A DNA stretch of 64,000 nt from Nicotiana tabacum (lineage: Eukaryota > Streptophyta > Magnoliopsida > Solanales > Solanaceae): assembly GCF_000715075.1 (NCBI RefSeq), contig NC_134097.1, positions 123,812,997-123,876,996 on the forward strand, written 5' to 3'. Under the pieces are notes generated by a model. The model was not told the DNA's origin and ran no database searches. It saw nothing but the letters and a program-made list of their open reading frames with translations. This document shows, one piece after another, positions 44,260-54,238 of the stretch. The stretch's first letter is position 1, and each line of letters opens with the position of its first letter. Both the position numbers and the translations under genes were made by a program.

Positions 44260-45360
44260 CTATGCTATGAAGCTACTGATGTAGTTGAGGTGTCCTAAGA
44301 AGTGCATCACGTCCTTTTTGCTCTTTGGTGGTGGTAATTCTTGAATAGCCTTAACTTTGGACGGGTCCAACTCGATTCCACGGTGGCTGACAATGAATCC
44401 CAAGAGCTTTCCTATGGGAACCCTGAATGCACATTTTGCGAGGTTCAGGTTTAGATTGTACCTCCTTAGCCTATCAAAGAACTTTCTCAAGTATACTATG
44501 TGAGTTGCGGCTTTCTTGGATTGATGATGATGTCGTCAACATACACCTCTATTTCCTTATGTACCATATCATGGAAGATGGTTGTCATGGCTCTCATATA
44601 AGTAGCCCCAGTATTCTTTAGACCGAATGGCATCATCTTGTAGTAGTACACTCCCCACGGTGTGATGAAAACTATTTTCTCTACATCTTCCTCGTCCACC
44701 CAAATCTGGTGATAACCCCGTGAAGCAATCTACAAAGGATTGGAGTTCATGCTTGGCGCAATTGTCGATCAGGATGTGTATATTTGGTAGTGGAAAATCA
44801 TCCTTAGGACTTGCTCTGTTTAAATCTCGATAGTATATACACCCTGACTTCCCATCTTTCTTCAAAACTTGTACAATGTTGGCTAACCAAGTTGGGTACT
44901 CAACTACTCTGAGGACTTTGGCTTTGATCAGCTTAGTGACCTCCTCTTTGATGTTTAGGCTCATGTCTGGTTTGAATTTTTTGAGTTTCTGCTTCACTGG
45001 CGGACACATTGGATTGGTAGGCAACTTGTGAGCCATTATGGATGTGCTCAGACCAGTCATGTCATCATATGACCATGCAAATATGTCCTCATATTCTCTT
45101 AGGAAACGAATATACTCTTCCTTCTCTAACGGTGATAAGTGAATGCTTATGCGAGTCTCTTTGACAGTTTCGACGTCTCCTAAATTGATTGCTTCGGTTT
45201 CGTCCAGGTTGGACTTAGGTTTGTTCTCAAAGTTCTCAACCTCTCTAATAATTTTCTCAGGCATTTCATCCTCTTCTTCTGAGTCACTATCCTTATATTG
45301 CGTTGTCTCATTACATGTCACAATCATTAGTTCATTAGGAAAAGTAATAATAACGTTGTA
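44260..45360 (-). pseudogene. pol: Reverse transcriptase of B (frameshifted)
   Basis: 45459-44569 carries the acidic N-terminal lead (DSEEEDEMPEKI), DIFAWSYDDMTGLSTS, EYPTWLANIVQVLKKDG and DLNRASPKDDFPLP, then drifts out of frame near 44730. Another frame, 44699-44496, has ITPWGVYYYKMMPFGLKN and the catalytic EVYVDDIII. 44490-44260 has the connection region (FDRLRRYNLNLNLAKC, GFIVSHRGIELDPSK). At least two frameshifts. All RT landmarks exist but not in one frame. The stop of the upstream frame and the acceptor-like site near 45356 mark the intron end. Confidence 0.87.
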
Positions 45361-45553
45361 GAAAGAAAAATGTGAAAGATAATAATGAATAATAAATAGT
45401 AATGCATTGATTAAATTTGAAAATATCCCAAAACAAGTACGGCTCAATGAATTGAGCAATTATTTCGAAGCAAAATGCGTCTTTAAAACATAATTACTGA
45501 AAATATCTTAAATGCCTAGCATGGCTATAAAATAAATAAGGCTAATTGCCAAG
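45356..45553 (-). other. Intron-equivalent region of B (acceptor mutated)
   Basis: Homologous to A's putative intron (33080-33266). The minus strand reads TTTTCTTTCTACAA where A has CTACAG, so the acceptor AG is lost. The donor region reads CTTGGCAATT where A has CTTGGTAGTT. Open frames through it would be fortuitous. Confidence 0.5.
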
Positions 45554-45811
45554 CTACCCAGGAACTCGGCGGGCCCGGGATGGTGTGGCAGTCCAATTCC
45601 TGAGAACAGCTCCCTTCTCCACAGTTTGAATGGTGAGGCCTTCTTCCTCCTCCTCCTCCTCAATTATCACATTGCAATCCATATTCTCATCTTCTAGGAA
45701 CAAGTTTCTCAACCCAACCAAAGCTTCTTCCTCTACAGATCCCCATATTGTATCGGCATGGTGAAAAGTCTGACTTAAGTGCGGTACCAGCTGCTTGATT
45801 TCGGATACCAC
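45554..45811 (-). pseudogene. Gag-protease tail remnant (B)
   Basis: Matches A's 32870-33079: QTFHHADTIWGSVEEEALVGL, NLFLEDENMDC, an acidic run of seven Glu, then PSRARRVPG. B keeps the Trp where A has a stop. The rest of gag and the protease core upstream are missing. Confidence 0.65.
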
Positions 45812-46164
45812 TCAAATCATCCATCTTAGCTTTTCCTCTATTTTCAGATTACTCGGAGGAGGAAGAGGTGTAGGGCCTCTAGATCTGGTGTGATATGTTG
45901 ATGATACCAGTATGTACGAACCAACCTTAGGGGATGGGAATAATAAAAATAAAGAAAAATAAAAGGTAGACAAGTCAGTAATGATTCTAAATGTTTGCAG
46001 TATTTAAACACATATTGCGGGAATGTAAGTTCATGTACTAATTTGGGAACCTCGTTGTGCTCGAGGTGGCCTAGCGACAAACAGATTTGGAGAATTTCAG
46101 TGCCAATAACTGCCTCATTTCATTAATGTAAAATAGATGAATCTAAAACGACACTAAATAAAAT
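45812..46164 (-). other. B junction between ORF1 end and gag/PR tail
   Basis: 353 nt with no recognised domain (a short frame at 46080-45844 has none). A normal Ogre would have about 1.5-2 kb of gag and protease here, so a large deletion has removed it; its exact edges are not visible. Confidence 0.5.
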
Positions 46165-47783
46165 TTACATTTTGAAAAAGCAAATAAACCTAATCGACTT
46201 GGTCCAAGAAGGACCTTCTCCAGGCTGGATGTTTTTGGCTTCGTCGATCAAATTCCCCAGTTCATGCAGGTTCAGTAGTAGGTATGCCCTTGCTAAATGT
46301 CTCCCTTCACTTCCTTCAATGTTCTGGCAATCGGTGACTCTCTTCCTCATTTTTCCTTCCAATTCCATCAGACTATACTCCAGGTATTCCAACCTTTCAC
46401 TTGATTTGATAGCCATTTCCCTCCATTCATTAATTAGTTCCATGTCGGTCTTGTGGCGCTCCATGTGCTCGGCCTTGGACTCGTGAACTCTTTTGCAGTT
46501 TGTTGTACTACACTTGTGCCTTGGCAACCTCATCTATGACTCTATTTCCTGGACCAACCCTTGGCTCGAATATTCCTGCTATATTATCCTCTAACCATGA
46601 TGGGTAAAAGTACACATGACCAGCATGATATCGATCTGGCTCGATGGTATCCTTTTCCACGATAATTTTCAAATGCCGCATGTTCTGAGCTTCATATTTG
46701 TATGGAACGTCATCATCCTGAAAATATGCCCATTAGTGACTCAGTTTAGTAACCCGTGGTATGACCTGCTTCCTGTCGGCCTATCTCATAACCCTGAAGG
46801 GAGCATAAGGGTATACGCCCCTTAACCCGATCAGTTCCAAGTATGGAACATCCTTGGATCCGATGATGAACTTGTCAGTAGGGAACCACCCGAACATCCA
46901 TTGAACTTGATCCTCGGTCAAATTGTTGAAAAACTGCACCCATCGTACAACATTCTCGGGTTGAGGAAACCTGTCTGGGATATAAGTCATTCTCTTAGGA
47001 TGATGGAAAGCTATGTGATCATCTTATGTCCTCCGCAGAAGCTCTTCGGTATTGACCCTTTTGGAGATGCTCTAACAACCAAACTTGCAGCAGTAGATTA
47101 CACCCTTTGAAGTATTTGTCCCCCTTCTGACAACGCTCTAAGGCCCGGTGTATGTTTGCTATGATCATAGGGACTATGGTATATGTCTGCCCTTCGATCC
47201 CATCCATCAAGGTTTTGGCTACCATGTCCAATTTGGTGTGGATTCTATCCACTTGGATCGTGAATACTAACATACCCAAGAAACACACAATAAACACAAA
47301 AACCCTATTGTGGATCCAACCCAAGGAAGTGATGGAGAATTCTTCATCGAAGATACAATAAGATCTGTTGTGACCGTATCGTTCATAGAGGAAGTCGAAG
47401 GGTATGAGGAATTTTTCAGCCACTAAGTCATCAGTCTTCTTTAATCCCATCATCTTCAGAAACCCCCTAGTAGAGCGGTTTTTCGGTGCCAATAAACCAT
47501 GACTATCCCAAGGTAGCCCAGCGAATCCCCCTATTTCTTCCAAGAGAAGGGTCACTTCTATGTCTCCAAAGCAGAACACGGCTCTTTCTTTATCCCAGAA
47601 TATTGTAGCAGCTTCGATTAACATGTTGTTTGGCTGAAGGTTCACTAAAGAAGGCAAATTTACCAAGACCCTTTTCACATGATTTTTATCACTTGATGGA
47701 AGATCCTCCCACCAATCTAGCAACAATGGTGGTATATTACGAACCATGCCAAACTTGGGGACTTCGTGCCTGATTTTCTGCAA
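46165..47783 (-). pseudogene. Ogre ORF1 of B (nearly full length, frameshifted)
   Basis: 47783-47019 is a 254-codon open part: KIRHEVPKFGMVRNIPPLLL, WWEDLPSSDKNHVKRVL, FAGLPWDSHGLL, ERYGHNRSYCIFDEEFSIT, VFIVCFLGMLVF, then LLLQVWLLEHLQKGQYRR. 46990-46781 continues in another frame with RFPQPENVVRWVQFF and PYLELIGLRGVYPYAPFRVM. 46533-46165 is a Lys/Glu-rich likely coiled coil (KAEHMERHKTDMEL, EWREMAIKSSERLEYLEYSL). The order matches E's ORF1 pieces. Function unknown. No Met is present at the start; the frame opens right after an acceptor-like TTTTGCAG (about 47778). Confidence 0.82.
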
Positions 47784-48484
47784 AACAAATATGGTTAGGC
47801 CCTTTCCCCCTCTAGATCCAACTATTTATACAACAATGATTAGCATATTGGCACTTATTTCTCTAAAATTAATGCAATCGTGGTTGTGTCCGTTGGGATT
47901 ATGGAAAACCCGATGGACTTTTTGGACAAGGCTTGTCTTAAAAGGTTATTATGTGGACAACATATTAACCCAGCTAGGTTTGACCATGATACATGTACAA
48001 TTAATCAGAGTAAAGTTTCTAGAGAGGTCTAGACTGGTACCCTCAAGTGGACAACTTGAGAGGGAAAGGCTGGAAACGTCGACTGCACTGCTGATCGACT
48101 AGTTTTACTGCAAATACGCCTTTCTGAATTTAAAGGGTGATATATAGGAAGAGCGCAAACACTCATCAAGCGTTGCTATAGGATTGATTATGCATAAGTG
48201 GAATATGATGTTGAGCATTATTTATTCAACAATAAATAGCATGTTGTCACGTATTTGCACGTTAAAAGAATGATAAATGCAGTATTTAATAATTGAAAGA
48301 CGTTTAAGAAAGAAAACAGGGAGACAAGACAGTTTCTGTAGTAAAGGAAATCGTAAATGCTTGAAAATGGGCAATTAAATCCAAATAAGGGGGAAAAGGA
48401 AAGGTTGCACATGTATTAACAGAATAAAGCATGCTTAAGACTAATTCACAAAAACAAATTTGTTACGGTAAGAGCCTAAAATAT
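47784..48484 (-). other. B 5' leader
   Basis: 0.7 kb from PBS to ORF1, homologous to A's 28496-29187. Contains the stem-loop at 48042-48060. No gene. Confidence 0.7.
48042..48060 (-). other. Leader stem-loop of B
   Basis: Minus strand CTCAAGT-TGTCC-ACTTGAG, a perfect 7-bp stem and 5-nt loop, about 425 nt from the PBS, followed by GGGTACC and GTCTAGA. Confidence 0.82.
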
Positions 48485-48501
48485 CCCCAGCAGAGTCGTC
48501 A
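48485..48501 (-). other. Primer binding site of B
   Basis: Minus strand TGACGACTCTGCTGGGG, one mismatch from A and E (A for G at the third base), three bases (GCA) after the LTR end. Confidence 0.85.
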
Positions 48502-51150
48502 TGCTATCGCGCCCCCCTTTTTCCTCGCGGAGTTCGGGTTTCGACATTTTGGGACAACTCCTTTCCTTTTGGGAATTAGATATGAGATTTGAAGAGTCGC
48601 CACCTAACGGATTAAGGTGTGTTAGGGCATCTAGAACAAATAACTCGTGTACTAGTTTACATTACTAGAGATTGGGTAAGGGCTCAAAATTACCTTGAGG
48701 GGAAGGTGTTAGACACCCCTCGAGGTCCACAACGGTGGGTCCCGGCCAAACTCAATTTAAGCAAATTAGTCTTATAAGTAGATAAACAAACAAACATTAC
48801 GTTTAAAAAAAGGGGTAAAAGGGGGCCTAGGTTTTTAGCCTATTGGATCACTTCTGTGCAATACTTGGTAATCGTCCCCAAATTGGGGTGCTACACATAG
48901 CATTAGCGCACAGGTCATCATATCCTTTACAACCCGATTACTCTCCCCTTAATTATTACATAAGCGTTCTAACAGCATCGAATACGTATCTTATGCGTGC
49001 ACTACCCGTCCCTTGCATGTTGCCCTGGAGGTGTTTAGGACCTCTATTTAAGGTGGTTCTAGACTCAGTTATGATGTTTAAAAGGAGAAAACTAAGCGAC
49101 AAACAAAACAAGTAAGACTGTCACATAAAGGATCACTTAAGTGCTCATATTTACCTCCACAAATAAGCAAACAATTGCACGCCTCAAACAAACACTTTTA
49201 AGACGATTAGGATCCTATAGGCAGGACATCTAAATGAACACAGAATATGCAGCAGTTTATTTAAGGCGAGGCAGTGAACACTTATCAGTTTGCCTACTGA
49301 TTTTACCACTTATTGAATCTGAGCATGTTTCAAGCAGCAAAATAATCATGAATTTAGACCCAGAATTTAAATGTCCTACAAACTTGCCTAAGTGATAGCT
49401 TGGAAGAATCTTATAGACATATCATCTAAACATTAATAGGACCATAATTATGAACCAGTGGTTAAAGCAGGCGAGATTTTATCCTTTAGACCCTATAGGC
49501 ATATTTTCTAGGTGCTGAAACTGATTACAAACATTATTTCACAGCATAGAAACTGATTTTTTATGTAGGTTCCCTATAAGCATGATATCTAAGTATAGAA
49601 ACTGATCTTAAAACCTTATAGGCATAGTATCTAAAGGCAGAAATTAATTTTAAACCTTATAGGCATGGTATCTAAATGCAGAAATTAATTTTGAAACCTT
49701 ATAGGCATGGTATCTAAATGACTTCAGTTCCTATAGGCAGGATCTCTATTACTCATGCATAGGCAGGATTCTTGGAGCGCATTGACAGGGAAAATGGTTA
49801 TTCAAACTGTCAATAGCCTATAGACATAGTTACTAATGCATATTGGATTAGAAAATACGTGCAAGTCCTATAAACAGGATGTCTAATGTGCAGAAATAAA
49901 TGTAAAGCCCTATAACGGGATTTGTGATATGCAGATGTGCAACACAGAGTCAAAATAATAATACAATACCAGCATAATCAAGTCCTATAGGCAGGTTCTC
50001 TACCCAATTTGAATAGAGATATATAAGAATCCCTCCCAACTTTTACTAATAACCCCATTATCTGTTTTTACAAGAATTATTATACAGCCCAATATAAATG
50101 AATTACATAATGAAAATTATTATACTATAAAGAGCCTTCATAGGCCCAACGTCAACTTGGAACCAAGCCTCTAAACATAGCACATCTGAGCATAGTGGTA
50201 GTCCATCCATAACACATAAAGCTGGTTCCTGGTGTGTCAAAGTTCCCAAGGGCCTCAGGGACCCCGGGCAATGCTCACACCAGGATTAGATGTTCAACAA
50301 GGTTCTCAAAGGATTGGAAAATCAGCCCCAATATGTCAGAGTTAAGAGGAGTCTCATGGACACTAAGCAGTGCTCACACTGGGGGTGGCAGGAAAATAAT
50401 ATATGAAAATAGGAGACAATTTTTTTTAGAAAAATAGTTTGAATTTTAGAAGTGCATAGAAACAGATTACCAGATTATAAGAACCACAAGCAGCACACAT
50501 TTAGCAGAAGGAGCCCAGCAATCAAACAACAGGCAGAACAGAGTGACAATTAATTTGAACAAGGTTTCACATAGCCTTAATCCATTAGCTATTACTAGGT
50601 GAACATATAGGCATATATTAATCAGAGAACAACATGTTGGGATCAAGTTACTGATCAGACAATCATATAGAAAGGTAGCAAAAGTTAAGAGCATAGAAAT
50701 CATGAATTAATCAGGAGTTTGTTAAGGTGAAACACTTAAAACAAGACAGAAATCATGCTAGTTGAGAAACAAGTAGACAAGTGTCATGGATCAACAGGAA
50801 CTGGCTAAAGTGGAGTAACCATACTAACTTATTGGTCAGGACAAATTCACAGGAGTTTAAGCATGCTAGTTAACAGAAACATAAGGGCAAACAGAGGCAT
50901 GTTGATACCTACAGCAGATTGACTATATAGCACATTGAGTAGGACATGATAACAGAGATAGACATGTTATTTAAAAGGAGTACATAGGAAGCACATAGGT
51001 CACATTATATAGAAGTAGACATGCTGATTAAGATCAACAAGCATAAAGCACATAGGTCTAATTACATAGCATGTTGAATGATAGCAGAAGTGGAGACATA
51101 CTAGTTAGGAAATAGCAAACAGGAAGTTAAAAGTATGCAGAATCCAATAG

Positions 51151-51177
51151 TCTAGCCTTGGCTTTCAGCCGGCTAGA
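51151..51177 (-). other. LTR leader stem-loop (B 5' LTR copy)
   Basis: TCTAGCC/GGCTAGA stem, identical to 18803-18829. Confidence 0.78.
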
Positions 51178-51225
51178 CAATGTAGCAAACACAAGTAACA
51201 GAAAGGTTTGAATGAGAGCAAGAGT

Positions 51226-51248
51226 TTGTGTGTGTATGTGTGTGTGTT
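51226..51248 (+). repeat. GT microsatellite
   Basis: GTTTGTGTGTGTATGTGTG-type run; shorter at the equivalent place in the other LTR (about 18878-18894). Confidence 0.8.
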
Positions 51249-51290
51249 TCTTTCTGAGTGTGTTTTTTCTAAAAGAAAATCAGAATGGGG

Positions 51291-51298
51291 TTTATATA
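51291..51298 (-). promoter_or_regulatory. TATA box of B 5' LTR
   Basis: Minus strand GCTATATAAA, about 115 nt upstream of the stem-loop. Confidence 0.6.
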
Positions 51299-52835
51299 GC
51301 ACTTAGCAAGGTCAAACAAATAAGACAAGAGAATTACAGTTCATAAGTAAGGTAAGCAAACATAATTAATCAGTAAATTGGGGCTAAACCCAAGCTAATT
51401 GATACAAACAGAATCTGAAAAAGTCACCTTAAAATAAGGAGAATCAGTTATCAGCACGGATTGGGATTCAAACAAGGCAAATAAATCAATTATTGACTAT
51501 AAACTAGACTAATTAATCTAAATAAGGCAAGTAGTACCAATCAAAAGTCATAAATAAGGAAAATAGGTAAAATCACGAGGAAGTACTGATTTTAACAGGA
51601 AAATATAATTCAAACCCTAAATAAAATCAGTCAATCTATTTTGATTGACAAAGATAAACAATAACGGGAAAAAATTGAAGTAATCAATGCAATAAGCAGA
51701 GAAACATAGGGTTTAAAGCATATACACAAAAATTTATCAAACTAGTAAAGTTTTAAAACCTTTTTGGAGAGAGCTTAAAACGAAACCCTAATTTCAGAAA
51801 ATATTGGAATCGACTAGTAAATAGGAAAAACAAAAGGTTTTTCAAAGAGAAATACCAAATAACACTTAAAAACGTTTCAGATCTACAAGGATCTGAACAG
51901 ACCCAAGTAGCATAAGATTAGGGTTTAAAAAATTGACAGAGATGAAAGAAAACCTGGTTTAAAACCATAGATTCGAGCCATAAACACGAAGATAATGGTA
52001 GTCACAAACGGAAATGGCCATAGGTAGCTTATGAAAAGGTTTGAAGAAAATCTGAGTTGAATCTCTTCGAGATTCTTTCATAAATCAACATAATCGAACA
52101 ACCATAAGAGGAGAGAGGCTAGATAAGGCAATAAATCACCAGATGGCCCCATATCTGGTCAAGAATCGAAGGGGTTTGGGGGAATTTTTGAGTGACGGCG
52201 CTCTAGGGTTTGAGGGTGTCTGAGAGAGAAAAGAGGAGGAGAGGATTCAGAGGCGGCGCAAACGACCGGGATTAGTTAAAGGCCGGGGCGGGTTAGATGA
52301 GGAATTGGACCTGTGTATTTTTAGTTGGGCTAAGGGTAGGATTTGGGCTAGGTCTGGAATTAAAACAAAAACCAAAAGGGCTATTTGTTAAATACTAAAT
52401 TAATTCGATAAATAATTTTAAAAAAATTAATAAATTATTAAAATGATTTTCATGTATAAAAAATGATTTAAAAATAATTACTTAATATTATAAAATTATA
52501 AAAATCTATTTTCTGGTGAAATAAAGTAATGATGCATACATAGGCTATTATTGCAAAGTTATTGCAATTATAATCCAAAAAATATAAATGTGGTTATTCA
52601 TGAAAAAACTAAAGCTTGGTATAAATATAAATAATAAAACTAAACCATAAAATTATTATAAATCATTTGTGATGCAATCAGTAATTACTTATATAATAAA
52701 ATGCTAGAATAAATTAATTAAAATCTTTTTAAAAAAATACAAAAAATTATGGAAAAACACTGGTTGATACTCATGCACTATTTTGAAAGTATATATGCAT
52801 TTTGAAATATATGAAGGAAAAATTGGGTATCAACA

Positions 52836-52966
52836 AGCCCAATTCAGTGTGTGCCAAAAAAGGGAGGTATGACAGTAGTGAAAAATGAGAAAAATGAACT
52901 AATCTCTACACGAGCAGTCACAGGTTGGCGAATCTGTATGGATTACAGGAAGTTGAACTTGGCTAC
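52836..52966 (+). pseudogene. pol: Element C continued: Athila RT segment
   Basis: Open frame SPIQCVPKKGGMTVVKN, then ELISTRAVTGWRICMDYRKL and NLAT. It continues the fragment at 15695-16169 once B is removed and matches D's RT at 60556-60430. The first five bases (AGCCC) are B's right target duplication. It is cut at 52966/52967 by D's LTR; the rest should lie beyond the right window edge. Confidence 0.87.
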
Positions 52967-54225
52967 AGATCACGCCCAACTATGCCTTATAAAAAAGGAC
53001 ACGCGGACGTTGCAAATATAATCTGAGTATTTAGCCCAGAGCCGAACCCACAAGGAATTAACCTATCAATTACTCTTGTTAGACTCACTAAATTCTACGG
53101 AATCAACTTCCCAAATATTTTGAATAACAATTAAGGATATCTCTACTAACTATAACTGACTGCAAATAAGTAACTAAAGACTAACTATGATTAAGTTGTA
53201 AACAATTAAGAGAAAAATCTAAGGTTGTGATTTCCCCTATTGATGGAATCCCTTCCGGTTATATGTCATATAGATTTGCATAATCATCTCTATCGATTAT
53301 GAGCACTCTTATTACCGTAAATCTCTCCTGAGTAATTACGACAATTTACTAAACGCACTCTCCCGAGCTACGCTAGCTGGCCTTGATTACAGCTCACTTT
53401 AGATTACACCCAAGGCTTCGTAATCCCTAATCCTGCCTTTAAACCCTCGGTTATTGATCCCTCATATACTTTGGGGGTGGTGATGTTCAACAATTACCTA
53501 AATATGCACTCTCTACCAAGTAATACATACTAAATAGGCACAACTAATTGAGGATCCTATCAATTAACTAAAATAAGAACGTAGTTGAACAAATAGAGAT
53601 TAAACTGGGCAAACTATATTAATATAACAAGAAGTTCATCCTCAACAGGTTCCATCAAAACCCTAGACTAAGGAATTAGCTACTCATAGCAAAGCAAGAT
53701 AAAACTACAAAAGTATTCATAATGTGCAATTCAAATAACAAAGAGAAGATAGAAAAACTCTAATGGTTGGTTGCTCTTCTCACACTTGTTCTCTCCTCCA
53801 AATCAGTCTAAAAACAAGCTTAACCTTTGCTTGGGTGAGTTTGTTAAGTTTATAAGGGGTTAGGATAAGTTTTCCCCAATTTACACTTTTGTCCCACAAT
53901 TTCTGGGTAGTTACACAGTCGACCGCGGCTGCGGCAGAACGCGGCGCAGCCGCGGCAGAACGCGACGCGACCGCGATCGCGGTGGCCTCCTGCCCAGTCC
54001 TCCTTTGCCTCTTCCTTGCTTAATTCCATTTGGGTGCTTATTGATTGACCTTTTATCCACAATATTGACTCAAAAACACTCCATAGACTCTTCCTAGCTT
54101 GGATTAGTCCCTGCGAAGCAAAAGAACACCAATTAGAGTATCTTGTTATCATTTAGCCTTTAAAACAACAATAAAGCATGGTACATTTAGAGTGTAAATA
54201 TCGTCTATATAGCCTATTATCAACA
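52967..54225 (-). repeat. 3' LTR of D (1.26 kb)
   Basis: The minus strand begins TGTTGATAATAGGC after a PPT-like tract and ends GGGCGTGATC at about 52968 (the terminal base differs between copies). The outer 290 bases match 63710-64000. A GC-rich cluster of CCGCGGC/GCGGC words lies at 53922-53985. No gene. Confidence 0.88.
53922..53985. repeat. CCGCGGC-rich cluster in D LTR
   Basis: About five overlapping words of the type CCGCGGCTGCGGC / CGACCGCGATCGCGG in 64 nt, strongly palindromic and GC-rich within an AT-rich LTR. A related cluster is at 57728-57902. Confidence 0.8.
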
Positions 54226-54238
54226 CCCCACACTTAAA
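54226..54238 (-). promoter_or_regulatory. Polypurine tract of D
   Basis: Minus strand TTTAAGTGTGGGG directly before TGTTGATAATAGG. Near-copies at 54952-54962 and 55819-55831. Confidence 0.7.

Larger units (their letters stand above)
16170..52835 (-). mobile_element. Element B: Tat/Ogre LTR retrotransposon inserted in C, itself split by A and G1
   Basis: LTRs at 16170-23261 (3', interrupted by G1) and 48505-52835 (5'). PBS at 48485-48501, PPT at 23262-23274. Subtracting A (plus 5 bp) and G1 (plus 5 bp) leaves about 17.4 kb of B. Coding order on the minus strand is ORF1 (47783-46165), a gag/PR remnant (45811-45554), RT, RNase H, archaeal-type RNase H, and integrase to about 42000, then a 3' UTR split by A. 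Gag is mostly deleted. Hand-aligned LTR samples (three of 60 bases) differ at 11 of 180 positions. Confidence 0.9.
48505..52835 (-). repeat. 5' LTR of B (4.33 kb)
   Basis: Starts TGTTGATACCCAAT (minus) at 52835 and ends CGCGATA at 48505, where the usual CGACA end has a C-to-T change. Aligns with 16170-23261 minus G1. CCTATAGG repeats at 49210-50000, stem-loop at 51151-51177, TATA at about 51291-51298, GT-rich microsatellite at 51226-51248. No gene. Confidence 0.92.

Noticed and set aside
42278..45459. Endogenous pararetrovirus or retrovirus
   Set aside because: Gene order, LTRs, PBS/PPT, dual RNase H and integrase fit Tat/Ogre; no capsid or movement protein of a pararetrovirus and no envelope gene seen.
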